DNA from: Pseudonocardia sediminis
GTDB taxonomy: Bacteria > Actinomycetota > Actinomycetes > Mycobacteriales > Pseudonocardiaceae
Direction of reading: 5' to 3'
Length of the DNA stretch: 64,000 nucleotides
NCBI RefSeq assembly: GCF_004217185.1
Contig: NZ_SHKL01000001.1
Coordinates: 1,301,001 to 1,365,000 of the forward strand
Positions 35,874 to 44,539 of the stretch are shown here, one piece after another. The notes below the pieces were generated by a model. It saw only the letters and a list, made by a program, of their open reading frames with translations. It made no database searches and had not been told where the DNA came from. Positions within the stretch are counted from its first letter, which is position 1. Each line of letters opens with the position of its first letter. The position numbers and the translations under genes were made by a program.

Positions 35874-35933
35874 CGTCGGATCGCGCGACGACGGCCGTGG
35901 TCGCGGGCCCGGTCCGGGTGAGAGGGTGGCGGC

Positions 35934-36704
35934 ATGGATCTTTCGGGCAAGGTCGCGCTGGTCACCGGGGGAGCGTCCGGGATCGGTGCAGCGGCGGTGG
36001 AGCGGCTCGTCGCGGCCGGGGCGCAGGTGGCGGTCGCGGACCGCGACGCCGACGGCACGGCGGCCGTCGCGGAGCGGTTCGGCGGGCTCGCGCTGCCCGG
36101 TGACGTCACCGACCCGGCGGCGATGCCGGCCGTGGTGGCCGCGACCGAGGAGCGGTTCGGACGCCTCGACGTGGTGCTGCTCAACGCCGGGATCACGTCC
36201 GGGCAGTCCGGCATCACCGACCTCGACGTCGACGCCTACCGCCGGATCGTGGGCGTGAACGTCGACCACGTCGTGTTCGGGCTGAACGCGGCCGTGCCGG
36301 CCCTGCGCCGGGCCGGGGGTGGCCACGTCGTGGCGACGGCGTCGCTGGCCGGGCTCGTCGCCCTGCCCGGGGACGCGCTCTACACCGCGACCAAGCACGC
36401 CGTCGTCGGCTACGTCCGGGCCGCCGCCCCGACGCTGGCGCCGGAGGGGATCCGGGTCAACGCCGTGTGCCCCGGCTTCGCCGACACCCCGCTGATCGCG
36501 AACGCCAAGCCCCAGTTCGGCGAGTTCCCGCTGCTCACCGCGGACGACGTGGCCGGTGCGGTGCAGGACATCATCGAGCGCGGCGAGCCGGGGGAGTGCT
36601 GGTTCGTCCAGCCCGGTCGCGAGCCCGCGCCGTACGGCTTCCGCGGCGTCCCGGGACCGAAGGGCGGCTCGAAGGCCCCCGAGGTCACGTGGGCGGACCA
36701 CTAG
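35934..36704 (+). CDS. short-chain dehydrogenase/reductase
   Basis: A 256-residue classical SDR: TGGASGIGAAAV cofactor motif near residue 11, VVLLNAGI near 80 and the catalytic YTATK near 147. The Asp at the end of beta-2 (VADRDADG) indicates NAD preference. Its C-terminus (RGVPGPKGGSKAP) is longer and more polar than usual. Substrate unknown. It starts 60 bases after the peptidase gene and may be co-transcribed with it. GAGAGGG lies upstream of ATG 35934. Confidence 0.86.
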   Translation: MDLSGKVALVTGGASGIGAAAVERLVAAGAQVAVADRDADGTAAVAERFGGLALPGDVTDPAAMPAVVAATEERFGRLDVVLLNAGITSGQSGITDLDVDAYRRIVGVNVDHVVFGLNAAVPALRRAGGGHVVATASLAGLVALPGDALYTATKHAVVGYVRAAAPTLAPEGIRVNAVCPGFADTPLIANAKPQFGEFPLLTADDVAGAVQDIIERGEPGECWFVQPGREPAPYGFRGVPGPKGGSKAPEVTWADH

Positions 36705-36749
36705 AAATGTCTTGACCTCGAGTGTGGTTCAGCTCGCACCATCGACGGC

Positions 36750-37121
36750 ATGGCTGAGCTGAACCACACCATCGTCCACTCCCACGACAAGCGGGCCGGG
36801 GCGGCGTACCTCGCCGAGATCCTCGACCTGAAGGCCCCGGCCTCGTTCGGCCCGTTCCTCGCCGTCGAGGTCGGCGGCGTCACCCTCGACTACGCCCAGT
36901 TCGGCGGCGACGTCGCGAGCCAGCACTACGCGTTCCTGGTCACCGACGACGAGTTCGACGCCGCGTTCGCCCGGATCGTCGCCCGCGGCCAGACGTATTG
37001 GGCCGGCCCCGGCCACCAGGGCGAGAACGCGATCAACACCCACGACGGCGGCCGCGGGCTGTACTTCGACGACCCGTCCGGGCACGTGATGGAGATCCTC
37101 ACGGTGCCCTACGGCGGCTGA
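36750..37121 (+). CDS. VOC-family (glyoxalase-like) protein
   Basis: A 123-residue single-module vicinal-oxygen-chelate protein. It has the expected pattern: LNHTIVHSHDKRAGAAYLAEIL (first metal His), a central FLVTDDEFDAAFARI helix, and YFDDPSGHVMEILTVPY, where His and Glu complete the metal site. Members include glyoxalases, dioxygenases and resistance proteins, so function is open. A TTGACC -35-like site (36712-36717) lies upstream. It ends 4 bases before the facing DUF5703 stop. Confidence 0.82.
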   Translation: MAELNHTIVHSHDKRAGAAYLAEILDLKAPASFGPFLAVEVGGVTLDYAQFGGDVASQHYAFLVTDDEFDAAFARIVARGQTYWAGPGHQGENAINTHDGGRGLYFDDPSGHVMEILTVPYGG

Positions 37122-37125
37122 GCAC

Positions 37126-37395
37126 CTAGAAGGAGGGCTCCGGCTGCAGCGGGTGCGTGCGCTTGCGTCGCAGGACGATCTTGCGCACGTTGCCCGGGTA
37201 GAGCCGCACCCGGGACAGCTCCCAGCCGGAGAACTCCGCCTGGATCGCCAGCCGGACGGCGGCGGTCGCACGGGAGACCTCACCGTCGATCCGCACCGGG
37301 CGGTACTCCCACCGGTCGTCGGTCCAGCCGTCGCCGTCCCGCCTCCCGGCCCAGGGATTCCCCTCGCCGGCATCCTCCGTCACGTCTCCGCTCAC
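37126..37395 (-). CDS. DUF5703-family small protein
   Basis: An 89-residue cytosolic protein. The acidic, Trp-containing opening (GNPWAGRRDGDGWTDDRWEYRPVRI) and the basic C-terminal half (ELSRVRLYPGNVRKIVLRRKR) match the actinobacterial DUF5703 family, which has no known function. GTG 37395 is preceded by GGGAGG. It converges with the VOC gene. Confidence 0.78.
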   Translation of the reverse strand: MSGDVTEDAGEGNPWAGRRDGDGWTDDRWEYRPVRIDGEVSRATAAVRLAIQAEFSGWELSRVRLYPGNVRKIVLRRKRTHPLQPEPSF

Positions 37396-37505
37396 GGCGC
37401 CTCCCGATGGCAGTGGTGGTGCTCGCCCGGTGATACCCGGGTGAACGCCGGGTGTCGACCTCCACCATAGGTGCGTCCCGGGCGGGCGGGGAAGGCCGCA
37501 AGATC

Positions 37506-38450
37506 TCAGACGGGCTCGCTGACGTCGTCGAGGGCGGTGCGGATCTCGGCCGGGAGCATCAGTCGTTCGGCGGCCATCGACGCCCGCAGCTGTGCGGCGT
37601 CCCGGGCCCCGACGACGGCCGCGGCCACCCCCGGGCGGTCGCGCACCCAGGCCAGCGCCACCGACAGCGGCGACGTCCCGAGCCCGTCGGCGGCGGTCAG
37701 GACGGCCTGCACGATCCGCGCCGACCGTTCGGTCCGCCGGGCCTCCACGTACCCCGCCAGCACCGCCGAGGCGGCGCGCGAGTCGGCCGGGGTGCCGCTC
37801 TTGTACTTGCCGGTCAGCACCCCGCGCCCGAGCGGTGCCCAGGCGATCAGCCCGATCCCGTGGTGCTCGGCGGCCGGCAGCAGCTCGATCTCCGGGTCGC
37901 GTGCCAGCAGCGAGTACTCGACCTGGGCCGAGACCGGACGCGCGACGTTGCCCAGCGGCGCCGACCGTTCGACGACGGTGGCCAGCTGCCAGCCGCGCGG
38001 GGCGACGAGCCCGGCGTAGCGGACCCGGCCGGAGTAGACCGCGATCTGCACCGCGGACAGCGTCTCCTCCAGCGGGACCCGGGTGTCCCAGCCGGGGATC
38101 TGCCACAGGTCGAGGTGGTCGGTGCCCAGCCGCCGCAGCGTCGCGTCCAGGCAGCTCAGGAGCGTGGCGCGCGACGCGTGCTCACCCAGCGGCCCGGGCG
38201 GCGGGGAGCCCCGCCCGGCGACGACGACGTCCTCGCGGCGCACCACGTCGCCGAGCAGGCCGCCCAGCACCTGCTGCGCGACGCCGCCGCCGTAGTCGTC
38301 GGCGGTCTCGACGAGCGTGCCGCCCTCCTCGGTGAACGCGCGCAGCTGCTCACCGGCCGCCTCGACGCCGGTGTCGTCCCCCCATGTCATGGTGCCGAGG
38401 CCGATGCGGGACACCTGGAGCCCGCTCGCGCCGACCGCTCTGCGTTGCAC
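37506..38450 (-). CDS. aldo/keto-reductase-like protein with degenerate catalytic tetrad
   Basis: A 314-residue (beta/alpha)8 protein of the AKR family, with VSRIGLGTMTWGD at the start and IGLIAWAPLGRGVLTGKY and SVALAWVRDRPGVAAAVVGA near the end. Of the usual Asp-Tyr-Lys-His tetrad only Tyr is clear (ETADDYG, where FDTADVYG is typical, so Asp reads Glu). The Lys position (normally ISTK) reads VVVAGRG, and the His position (normally LYQLHxPD) reads DLWQIPGWD. Oxidoreductase activity is therefore doubtful. NADPH-binding elements look retained. It is divergent from uppP. Confidence 0.82.
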   Translation of the reverse strand: MQRRAVGASGLQVSRIGLGTMTWGDDTGVEAAGEQLRAFTEEGGTLVETADDYGGGVAQQVLGGLLGDVVRREDVVVAGRGSPPPGPLGEHASRATLLSCLDATLRRLGTDHLDLWQIPGWDTRVPLEETLSAVQIAVYSGRVRYAGLVAPRGWQLATVVERSAPLGNVARPVSAQVEYSLLARDPEIELLPAAEHHGIGLIAWAPLGRGVLTGKYKSGTPADSRAASAVLAGYVEARRTERSARIVQAVLTAADGLGTSPLSVALAWVRDRPGVAAAVVGARDAAQLRASMAAERLMLPAEIRTALDDVSEPV

Positions 38451-38647
38451 GGCGCGAGCCTAGGCATCCGGTGGGCCGCAGCCGCGTCCGGACACGCGCG
38501 GAAGCCTTCCCGGACACCCGGGCGGAGGAGGCCGGAGAACGGGCATACGCGGCGAGCGGAGCGGTAACGGAACGCGCATCCGGCACCGGTACCGTGACCG
38601 ACCGTGATCACCCGCTCCCGTGACGTCCGCGACCGCAGGAACCGCCC

Positions 38648-39469
38648 ATGAGCTGGCTCGAGGTGATCGTCCTCGGGCTCCTGCAGGGACTGACCGAGTT
38701 CCTGCCGATCTCGTCATCGGCGCACCTGCGGATCGCCTCCGGTGCGTTCTTCGGCAACGACCCGGGGGCCGCGTTCACCGCCGTCTCCCAGATCGGTACC
38801 GAGGCCGCGGTGATCGTCTACTTCGCGCGCGACATCTGGCGGCTGGTCACCGCCTGGGTCCGGGGTCTGCTGCACCGCGACGCCCGCGACGACCCCGACT
38901 ACCGGATGGCCTGGCTGGTGATCATCGGTTCGGTGCCGATCGCGGTGCTCGGGGTGCTGTTCAAGGACCAGATCGAGACGGTCGCGCGGAACCTGTGGCT
39001 GGTCGCGACGACGTTGATCGTGTTCGGCGTGCTGCTCGGCCTGGCCGAGAGGTTCGGCCGCCAGGAGCGCGAGATCACACAGATCACGGTCAAGGACGGC
39101 ATCCTGCTGGGCCTGGCCCAGGCGATGGCGCTGATCCCGGGCGTCTCCCGCTCCGGCGGCACGATCACGGCCGGCCTCGCGCTGGGGCTGACCCGTCCGG
39201 CGATCGTGCGCTACTCGTTCCTGCTGGCCATCCCGTCGGTGTTCGGCGCCGGTCTGTTCCAGCTCCCCGACATCGCTGCCGGCGACGGGCCGAGCCCGGT
39301 GCAGATGGTGGTCGCGGTCGTCATCGCGTTCGTCGTCGGCTACGCGGTGATCGCCTGGCTGCTGAAGTTCGTGGAGAACAACACCGTCTACGTGTTCGTC
39401 GCCTACCGGATCGCGCTCGGCGTCGCGCTGCTGGCCGCGCTGGCGATCGGGGCCGTCTCCGCGACCTGA
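38648..39469 (+). CDS. uppP: undecaprenyl-diphosphatase (UppP/BacA)
   Basis: A 273-residue membrane phosphatase with about seven to eight helices. It dephosphorylates undecaprenyl diphosphate to recycle the lipid carrier for peptidoglycan and other wall polymers. Both catalytic motifs are present: [14 protein letters not shown] near residues 14-27 and [14 protein letters not shown] near 164. Overproduction confers bacitracin resistance in other bacteria. It heads a rightward block conserved in actinobacteria, followed by a histidine phosphatase, DUF3090 and SCO1664-family genes. ATG 38648 has an AGGA site. Confidence 0.95.
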   Translation: MSWLEVIVLGLLQGLTEFLPISSSAHLRIASGAFFGNDPGAAFTAVSQIGTEAAVIVYFARDIWRLVTAWVRGLLHRDARDDPDYRMAWLVIIGSVPIAVLGVLFKDQIETVARNLWLVATTLIVFGVLLGLAERFGRQEREITQITVKDGILLGLAQAMALIPGVSRSGGTITAGLALGLTRPAIVRYSFLLAIPSVFGAGLFQLPDIAAGDGPSPVQMVVAVVIAFVVGYAVIAWLLKFVENNTVYVFVAYRIALGVALLAALAIGAVSAT

Positions 39470-39501
39470 CCCGTCCGCGGGCCGGCCGGCCGCGGGCCAC
39501 G

Positions 39502-39507
39502 TAGGGT
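39502..39507 (+). promoter_or_regulatory. candidate -10 element, leaderless histidine-phosphatase gene
   Basis: TAGGGT followed by 8 bases and the GTG at 39516. If real, it gives the downstream three genes a promoter separate from uppP. Confidence 0.35.
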
Positions 39508-39515
39508 CAGCGGCC

Positions 39516-40256
39516 GTGACCACGCTGATCCTGCTCCGGCACGGACGCTCGACGGCGAACGTCTCCGGTGTCCTCGCCGGACGGACCCCCGGTGTCGAGC
39601 TCGACGAGAAGGGCCGCGAACAGGCCGACAAGGTCGTCGAGCGGCTGTCCGACCTGCCGATCTCGGAGATCGTCACCTCGCCGATGACGCGCTGCCGTCA
39701 GACCGTCGCCCCGCTCGCGGCGGCACGCGGCCTGGAGCCGGTCGTCGACGACGACCTGGCCGAGGTCGACTACGGCACCTGGACCGGCCAGGCCATCAAG
39801 GACCTCCTCGCGGAGCCGCTCTGGAAGGTCGTGCAGGGGCACCCGTCGGCCGCGGTCTTCCCCGAGGGGGAGGGGCTGGCCGGGATGCAGGCCCGCGCCG
39901 TCGCGGCCGTCCGCCGTCAGGCCAAGCGGATCGCGGCCGAGCACGGCGAGAATGCGATCTGGGTCGCCTGCAGCCACGGGGACGTCATCAAGGCGGTCCT
40001 GGCCGACGCGCTGGCCACCCACCTGGACAACTTCCAGCGGATCATGGTCGACACCTGCTCGGTCAGCGTCGTGCTCTACACCGAGCTGCGCCCGTTCGTG
40101 GCCCGGGTCAACGAGCAGTCCGGCGACGTGGCGAGCCTGATCCCGCCGGAGCCCAAGCCGGAGGACGCCGAGAACGCCGACGGGCACAAGGCGGACGGCG
40201 ACACCCCCGCCCCGTCGCCGTCGGACGCCGTCATCGGGGGCTCCACCAACGCCTGA
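39516..40256 (+). CDS. histidine phosphatase family protein (MSMEG/Rv2135c type)
   Basis: A 246-residue phosphoglycerate-mutase-like phosphatase. The catalytic His9 is in LILLRHGRSTAN, the second Arg/His sites are in SPMTRCRQTVAPL and ACSHGDVIKAV, and the Glu donor is in LAEVDYGTWTG. It has an extra polar, Pro/Asp-rich C-terminal tail after about residue 210 (EPKPEDAENADGHK). In mycobacteria the equivalent gene lies beside uppP (Rv2136c) and DUF3090 (Rv2134c), and the order is the same here. Substrate is not established. The start is GTG 39516. Confidence 0.86.
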   Translation: MTTLILLRHGRSTANVSGVLAGRTPGVELDEKGREQADKVVERLSDLPISEIVTSPMTRCRQTVAPLAAARGLEPVVDDDLAEVDYGTWTGQAIKDLLAEPLWKVVQGHPSAAVFPEGEGLAGMQARAVAAVRRQAKRIAAEHGENAIWVACSHGDVIKAVLADALATHLDNFQRIMVDTCSVSVVLYTELRPFVARVNEQSGDVASLIPPEPKPEDAENADGHKADGDTPAPSPSDAVIGGSTNA

Positions 40257-40338
40257 ACCGGGCGTCGGTGCTGGTCCGGAGCCCCGGGCACGACCGCGGG
40301 ATGCCGCTGCGCGGGCGGTGAACTATCCTGGAGATGTC

Positions 40339-40917
40339 ATGTCACGCGTCATCCACGTCTTCCGCCAGCCCGACCGTTTCGTGGCCGGGACCGTCGGCGA
40401 GCCCGGCGACCGCTCCTTCTACCTGCAGGCGATGGAGAGCGCCCGGACGATCAGCGTCCTGCTGGAGAAACAGCAGGTCTCGGTCCTCGCGGAACGCATC
40501 ACGGCGCTGCTCGGCGAGGTCGGCAAGCGTTTCGGGTCCGATGTGGCCGCGGAGCCGTCGGCCGGCGAGTCCGACTCGGACCCGCTGGCGGTGCCGCTGG
40601 AGGAGGAGTTCCGGGTCGGCACGATGGGTCTGGGCTGGGACGCGGACTCGAGTTCGATCGTCGTGGAGCTGCTCGCGGTGAGCGAGGAGGAGATCGACGA
40701 GTCGGTCGTCCTCGACGACACCGACGAGGGTCCGGACGCGCTGCGGGTGTTCCTGTCCCCGTCGGCGGCGCGGGCGTTTGCCGACCGCGCGGAGAAGGTC
40801 GTCTCCGCCGGACGCGCGCCGTGCCCCTTGTGCGCGGAGCCGCTGGACCCGGAGGGCCACGTCTGCGTGCGCCTCAACGGCTACCACGAGCGCAACCCCG
40901 TGACCGAGGCCGAATGA
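40339..40917 (+). CDS. DUF3090 family protein
   Basis: A 192-residue cytosolic protein, matching the length of the mycobacterial homologue Rv2134c. The opening SRVIHVFRQPDRFVAGTVG and FYLQAMESARTISVLLEKQQV are family hallmarks. It ends with a Cys/His cluster (CPLCAEPLDPEGHVCVRLNGYH) that looks like a zinc site. Function unknown; the location between a phosphatase and a kinase-like protein is conserved across actinobacteria. ATG 40339 has GGAG upstream, and a TATCCT hexamer lies 9 bases before the start. Confidence 0.88.
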   Translation: MSRVIHVFRQPDRFVAGTVGEPGDRSFYLQAMESARTISVLLEKQQVSVLAERITALLGEVGKRFGSDVAAEPSAGESDSDPLAVPLEEEFRVGTMGLGWDADSSSIVVELLAVSEEEIDESVVLDDTDEGPDALRVFLSPSAARAFADRAEKVVSAGRAPCPLCAEPLDPEGHVCVRLNGYHERNPVTEAE

Positions 40918-40939
40918 CCCTGCGTACGAGGTCGGCGCG

Positions 40940-41815
40940 TTGAGCGATCTCGACCTTCGCGACCCCGCCGTGCACACCGTGCTCGCCAACGGCCGGATCG
41001 ACATCACCGGGCGTCTCGTCGACGCCTCCAACGCGACCCTGTTCGGCACCGTGAGTGCCGACGGGGTGGAGATGCGCTGCGTCTACAAGCCGGTCCGCGG
41101 CGAACGCCCGCTCTGGGACTTCCCGGACGGCACCCTGGCCGGACGCGAGGTGGCCAGCTACCTGATCTCCGAGGCGTCCGGGCTGCGTGTCGTGCCACCG
41201 ACATGTCTGCGCGACGGGCCGTTCGGCCCCGGCATGGTGCAGGCCTGGGTCTCCGCCGGTGACGACACCGCGATCAGCGACCCGGACGACGACGACCTCG
41301 ACGGCGACCTCGACGAGGACACGATCACGCTGGCCGCGGCGTCGCTGGTCGAGCTGTGCGAGCCGACCGACGTGCCCGACGGCTGGCTGCCGGTGCTGCG
41401 CGCCCGCGACGGTGGCGGCGCGCCGGTCGTCCTGGTGCACGCGAACGACCCCCAGCTGCGCCGGATGGCGCTGTTCGACGTCGTGGTGAACAACGCCGAC
41501 CGCAAGGGCGGGCACGTCCTGGTCGGCGGCGACGAGCGCGTCTACGGCGTCGACCACGGCCTGACCCTGCACACCGAGGACAAGCTGCGCACGGTGCTGT
41601 GGGGCTGGGTCGGCGACGAGCTGCGCCAGGACCTGATCGAGCCGTTGAAGACGCTGCGCCGCAAGCTGTCCGGCGACTTCGGCGACGAGATCGGCGAGCA
41701 CGTGACCCGGCGCGAGGTCGCGGCCCTGCGCTCGCGGATCGACCGTCTGATCGACGAGCCGCGGTTCCCGGAGCCGAACGGGTACGGGCCCGCGATCCCG
41801 TGGCCGGCGTTCTGA
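40940..41815 (+). CDS. SCO1664-family, PI3K/HipA-like kinase-fold protein
   Basis: A 291-residue protein of the SCO1664/Rv2133c family. A nucleotide-anchoring Lys may be in MRCVYKPVRGERPLWDF near residue 50. The loop VVNNADRKGGHVL near residue 178 resembles the catalytic loop of PI3/PI4 and HipA kinases, and YGVDHGLTLH near residue 198 the metal-binding DxG motif. It could phosphorylate a small molecule or protein, but activity is unproven. The start is TTG 40940 with GAGG 8 bases upstream. It is 22 bases after DUF3090. In mycobacteria mshC lies a little further on; here the next gene is on the opposite strand. Confidence 0.82.
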   Translation: MSDLDLRDPAVHTVLANGRIDITGRLVDASNATLFGTVSADGVEMRCVYKPVRGERPLWDFPDGTLAGREVASYLISEASGLRVVPPTCLRDGPFGPGMVQAWVSAGDDTAISDPDDDDLDGDLDEDTITLAAASLVELCEPTDVPDGWLPVLRARDGGGAPVVLVHANDPQLRRMALFDVVVNNADRKGGHVLVGGDERVYGVDHGLTLHTEDKLRTVLWGWVGDELRQDLIEPLKTLRRKLSGDFGDEIGEHVTRREVAALRSRIDRLIDEPRFPEPNGYGPAIPWPAF

Positions 41816-41822
41816 CCGGCCG

Positions 41823-42644
41823 TCAGTGACGCCCGCGGGCGAGCTGGACGATCTCGCGGACGGCCATCGCGAGCGCGAACGTCCCGAACACGACGCCGAG
41901 CACGACGGCGTCGAGCGCCAGACCGATCAGCGCCCCGACGACGACGCCGGGGACCGCGGTCAGGCCGAGCAGCCATCCCCACCGTGACGACGCGGTGCCC
42001 TGACGCAGGTGGACCACGCCGCCCACGATCGAGTTCGGGACGAACATGAGCAACGACGTCCCGGCCGCGACGTGCAGCTCGACACCGAAGAGCAGCACCA
42101 GCGCCGGGACCGCGAGCAGCCCACCGCCCAGTCCCATCGCTCCGGCCCAGGCACCGATCACGACGCCGACGACGACCGTCGCGGGGACGACGAACCACAG
42201 GTTCTCGATCAGGCCCGGCGGCACGACGGCGTGGGTGAACAGCCCGATGCCGAGCGCGTCGACGAAGAACTTGGCCGCGGTGAGCAGCAGGATCACCACC
42301 AGCAGCACCCGCAGCAGCGTCTCCGACGCCCGGGCCAGCAGCTTCGGCCCGATGGCGCCACCGATGATCCCGCCGACCGTCATCCCGGCCCCGATGCGCA
42401 GGTCCAGCGCGCCACCGGCGACGGCGTAGGCCGCGGCGCCGGCCCCGCAGACCCCGATGGCCGCGATCGTGGACGTGCCGTGGATGCGGATCCGCGACAT
42501 CGACGTGAACCGGTCCAGCGCGGGGACGTAGAGCACCCCGCTGCCGCCCCCGATCAGCCCGCCGACGACGCCCCCGACCACGCCGATGACCGCGATCAGG
42601 CCTCGCGAGCCGTCGGTCCGCTCCGCCGTGTCACGACTGATCAT
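41823..42644 (-). CDS. TauE/SafE-family sulfite/organosulfonate exporter-like membrane protein
   Basis: A 273-residue protein with about eight helices. The two half-repeats each carry the Gly-rich family motif: GVVGGLIGGGSGVLYVPAL near residue 27 and GAWAGAMGLGGGLLAVPAL in the second half. Members export sulfite, sulfoacetate or other small anions, and no neighbour indicates which. ATG 42644 was chosen because the helix follows a short charged leader. It converges with the kinase-like gene 7 bases away and is divergent from the hydrolase gene. Confidence 0.86.
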   Translation of the reverse strand: MISRDTAERTDGSRGLIAVIGVVGGVVGGLIGGGSGVLYVPALDRFTSMSRIRIHGTSTIAAIGVCGAGAAAYAVAGGALDLRIGAGMTVGGIIGGAIGPKLLARASETLLRVLLVVILLLTAAKFFVDALGIGLFTHAVVPPGLIENLWFVVPATVVVGVVIGAWAGAMGLGGGLLAVPALVLLFGVELHVAAGTSLLMFVPNSIVGGVVHLRQGTASSRWGWLLGLTAVPGVVVGALIGLALDAVVLGVVFGTFALAMAVREIVQLARGRH

Positions 42645-42683
42645 GAGGCGATTGTCGCTCCGCGGCGCCGACGCCGCCGGGGC

Positions 42684-42689
42684 TACGGT
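42684..42689 (+). promoter_or_regulatory. candidate -10 element, leaderless hydrolase gene
   Basis: TACGGT followed by 8 bases and ATG 42698, with no Shine-Dalgarno between. Confidence 0.4.
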
Positions 42690-42697
42690 CACATCCC

Positions 42698-43549
42698 ATG
42701 GACGCGTTCGCACCGACCCGGGTGGAGCTGCCCGGCATCACCCTGTCCGTGATCGACACCGGGGGCACCGGACCGGCGGTGGTCCTGCTGCACGGCTGGC
42801 CGGACCGGGCGTCGATGTGGTCGCACCAGATCCGCGGCCTGGCCGAGTCCGGGTACCGGGTGATCGCGCCGGACCTGCGCGGCTTCGGCGACAGCGACCG
42901 TCCCGAGGGCGTCGAGAACTACACGTTCGACAAGACCTCGGCCGACGTCCTGGGCCTGGCCGACGCGCTCGGCGTCGACCGCTTCGCCCTCGCCGGGCAC
43001 GACTGGGGCGCCTCCCTCGGATGGGCGCTGACGATCTTCTCGCCGCGGGTGACCCGCTACGCCGCGTTCTCGGTCGGGCACACCGCTTCGTTCCTGGGCG
43101 CCGGCCTGGAGCAGAGGCAGCTGTCCTGGTACATGCTCTGGTTCCAGTTCCCGGGCGTCGCCGAGTCGGTCCTGCCGGCCGACGACTGGGCGTTCCTGCG
43201 CACGTGGGCGCACCCGGACACGAGCCCCGACGACCCGGCGCTCGCCCGCCAGATCGCCGACCTGTCCCGACCGGGCGCGCTGACGGCGTCGCTGAACTGG
43301 TACCGCGCCAACCTCGACCCGGCCACGTTCGCCGGCGTCGCCCCGCCGGCGCTGCCGCGGATCGACCGTCCCGTCCTCGGGGTGTGGAGCAGCCGCGACA
43401 TGGCGCTGACCGAGGCGCAGATGACCGGGTCGGCGGAGTTCGTCGACGGCGGGTTCACCTACGAGCGCATCGACGGCGTCGGGCACTGGATCCCGGTCGA
43501 GGCCCCGGAGCGCACCACCGAGCTGCTCCTGGACTTCCTCGCCGGCTAG
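42698..43549 (+). CDS. alpha/beta hydrolase, epoxide-hydrolase-like
   Basis: A 283-residue cytosolic hydrolase. It has the oxyanion HGWP motif (VVLLHGWPDRASMW) and nucleophile Asp in the elbow GHDWGAS near residue 104, which indicates epoxide hydrolase or haloalkane dehalogenase rather than an esterase (Ser). A catalytic His lies near the end (GVGHWIP) and a cap domain with Trp-rich segments (WYMLWFQFPG) lies between. Two cap tyrosines typical of epoxide hydrolases are plausible but not assigned. Its stop lies 3 bases before the facing phosphatase stop. Confidence 0.85.
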   Translation: MDAFAPTRVELPGITLSVIDTGGTGPAVVLLHGWPDRASMWSHQIRGLAESGYRVIAPDLRGFGDSDRPEGVENYTFDKTSADVLGLADALGVDRFALAGHDWGASLGWALTIFSPRVTRYAAFSVGHTASFLGAGLEQRQLSWYMLWFQFPGVAESVLPADDWAFLRTWAHPDTSPDDPALARQIADLSRPGALTASLNWYRANLDPATFAGVAPPALPRIDRPVLGVWSSRDMALTEAQMTGSAEFVDGGFTYERIDGVGHWIPVEAPERTTELLLDFLAG

Positions 43550-43552
43550 AGG

Positions 43553-44323
43553 TCAGGGGCGGCCGTGGGCGGCGAGGAACGCGGCGTCGAACCACGGGGG
43601 GATCGGGGGCGGACCGGTGAAGGCGGTCTGCTCGCCGCGGTAGGTGACGGTCGCCGCGCCGTCCGGGGCCACGCGGATGCGGACGTCCTCCAGGTTCTCC
43701 GGCTCCCCGGGATCCCGGCCCAGGACGGCGTTGAGGAACGCCCGCATCGGTGCGGAGTGGGTGGCGACCAGCGCGACGCGGCGCTCGTCGGCGTCGTCCG
43801 GGGCGAGCGCGGTGATGCCGGCCCACAGCCGGTGCACGGTCAGGTTCGGCGGCTCGAAGAACGTCGTCGGCGTGGAGACCCAGAACTCGATCGGCCCGCC
43901 GGCCGCGGCGATCGCGCGGTGGTCGGTGTCGAAACGGTCCAGCTCACGGGCCCAGTCCGGCAGCTCGCCGTCGGGCAGCCGCAGGCGCCGGGCCATCGCG
44001 ACGTTCGCGTCCAGGGACTCGCCCTCGATGCTGATCCGCAGGTTGTCGAACCACGGCTCCGGGTACAGCGTCCCGACGTCGACCCCGCTCGCGTCCCCCA
44101 GGGCGGCGAGGAGCTCCCGGCGCAGCACGACGGCCGTGGCCGTGGCCCGGGCACTGCGCGCGTGCGGCAGGACGACGCGCGTTCCCGGCTCCAGCTCGGC
44201 GGCGAGCGCCTTGCCCCGCTCCGACGCCTGCTGCTCGCCGAGGTCGGTCAGCCCCAGGTCGTTCTCGTAGCCGACGGTCTGCCCGTGCCGCAGCAGCACG
44301 ACCTCGTACCCGGCGTGACCCAC
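43553..44323 (-). CDS. histidine phosphatase family protein
   Basis: A 256-residue protein with the phospho-acceptor His in VVLLRHGQTVGY near residue 13, LPHARSARATATAVV for the second site, and ATHSAPMRAFLNAV for the C-terminal His. It is distinct in sequence from the uppP-linked phosphatase. The middle part (LDANVAMARRLRLPDGELPDW) is not typical of phosphoglycerate mutases, so the substrate is open. GTG 44323 is preceded by GAGGGGG at about 8 bases. Confidence 0.82.
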   Translation of the reverse strand: MGHAGYEVVLLRHGQTVGYENDLGLTDLGEQQASERGKALAAELEPGTRVVLPHARSARATATAVVLRRELLAALGDASGVDVGTLYPEPWFDNLRISIEGESLDANVAMARRLRLPDGELPDWARELDRFDTDHRAIAAAGGPIEFWVSTPTTFFEPPNLTVHRLWAGITALAPDDADERRVALVATHSAPMRAFLNAVLGRDPGEPENLEDVRIRVAPDGAATVTYRGEQTAFTGPPPIPPWFDAAFLAAHGRP

Positions 44324-44539
44324 CCGCTACCCCCTCGCTCGACGACCTCCGCGACGCTACGGCGCCCGGGCGTCCGGGTCTGCCCGCGCGTCCCGGAGCC
44401 CGGAACGGTGACCAACCGAACGTGCACCTGCTCGCGCAGGCACCACCGCATCGGGCCAGGATGGACGGTGGACGTGGACGCACCCGTCATAACGGGTAGT
44501 CGTCCCCTGCGAGAGCACCGAGCACAGGGAAGGAACGCG

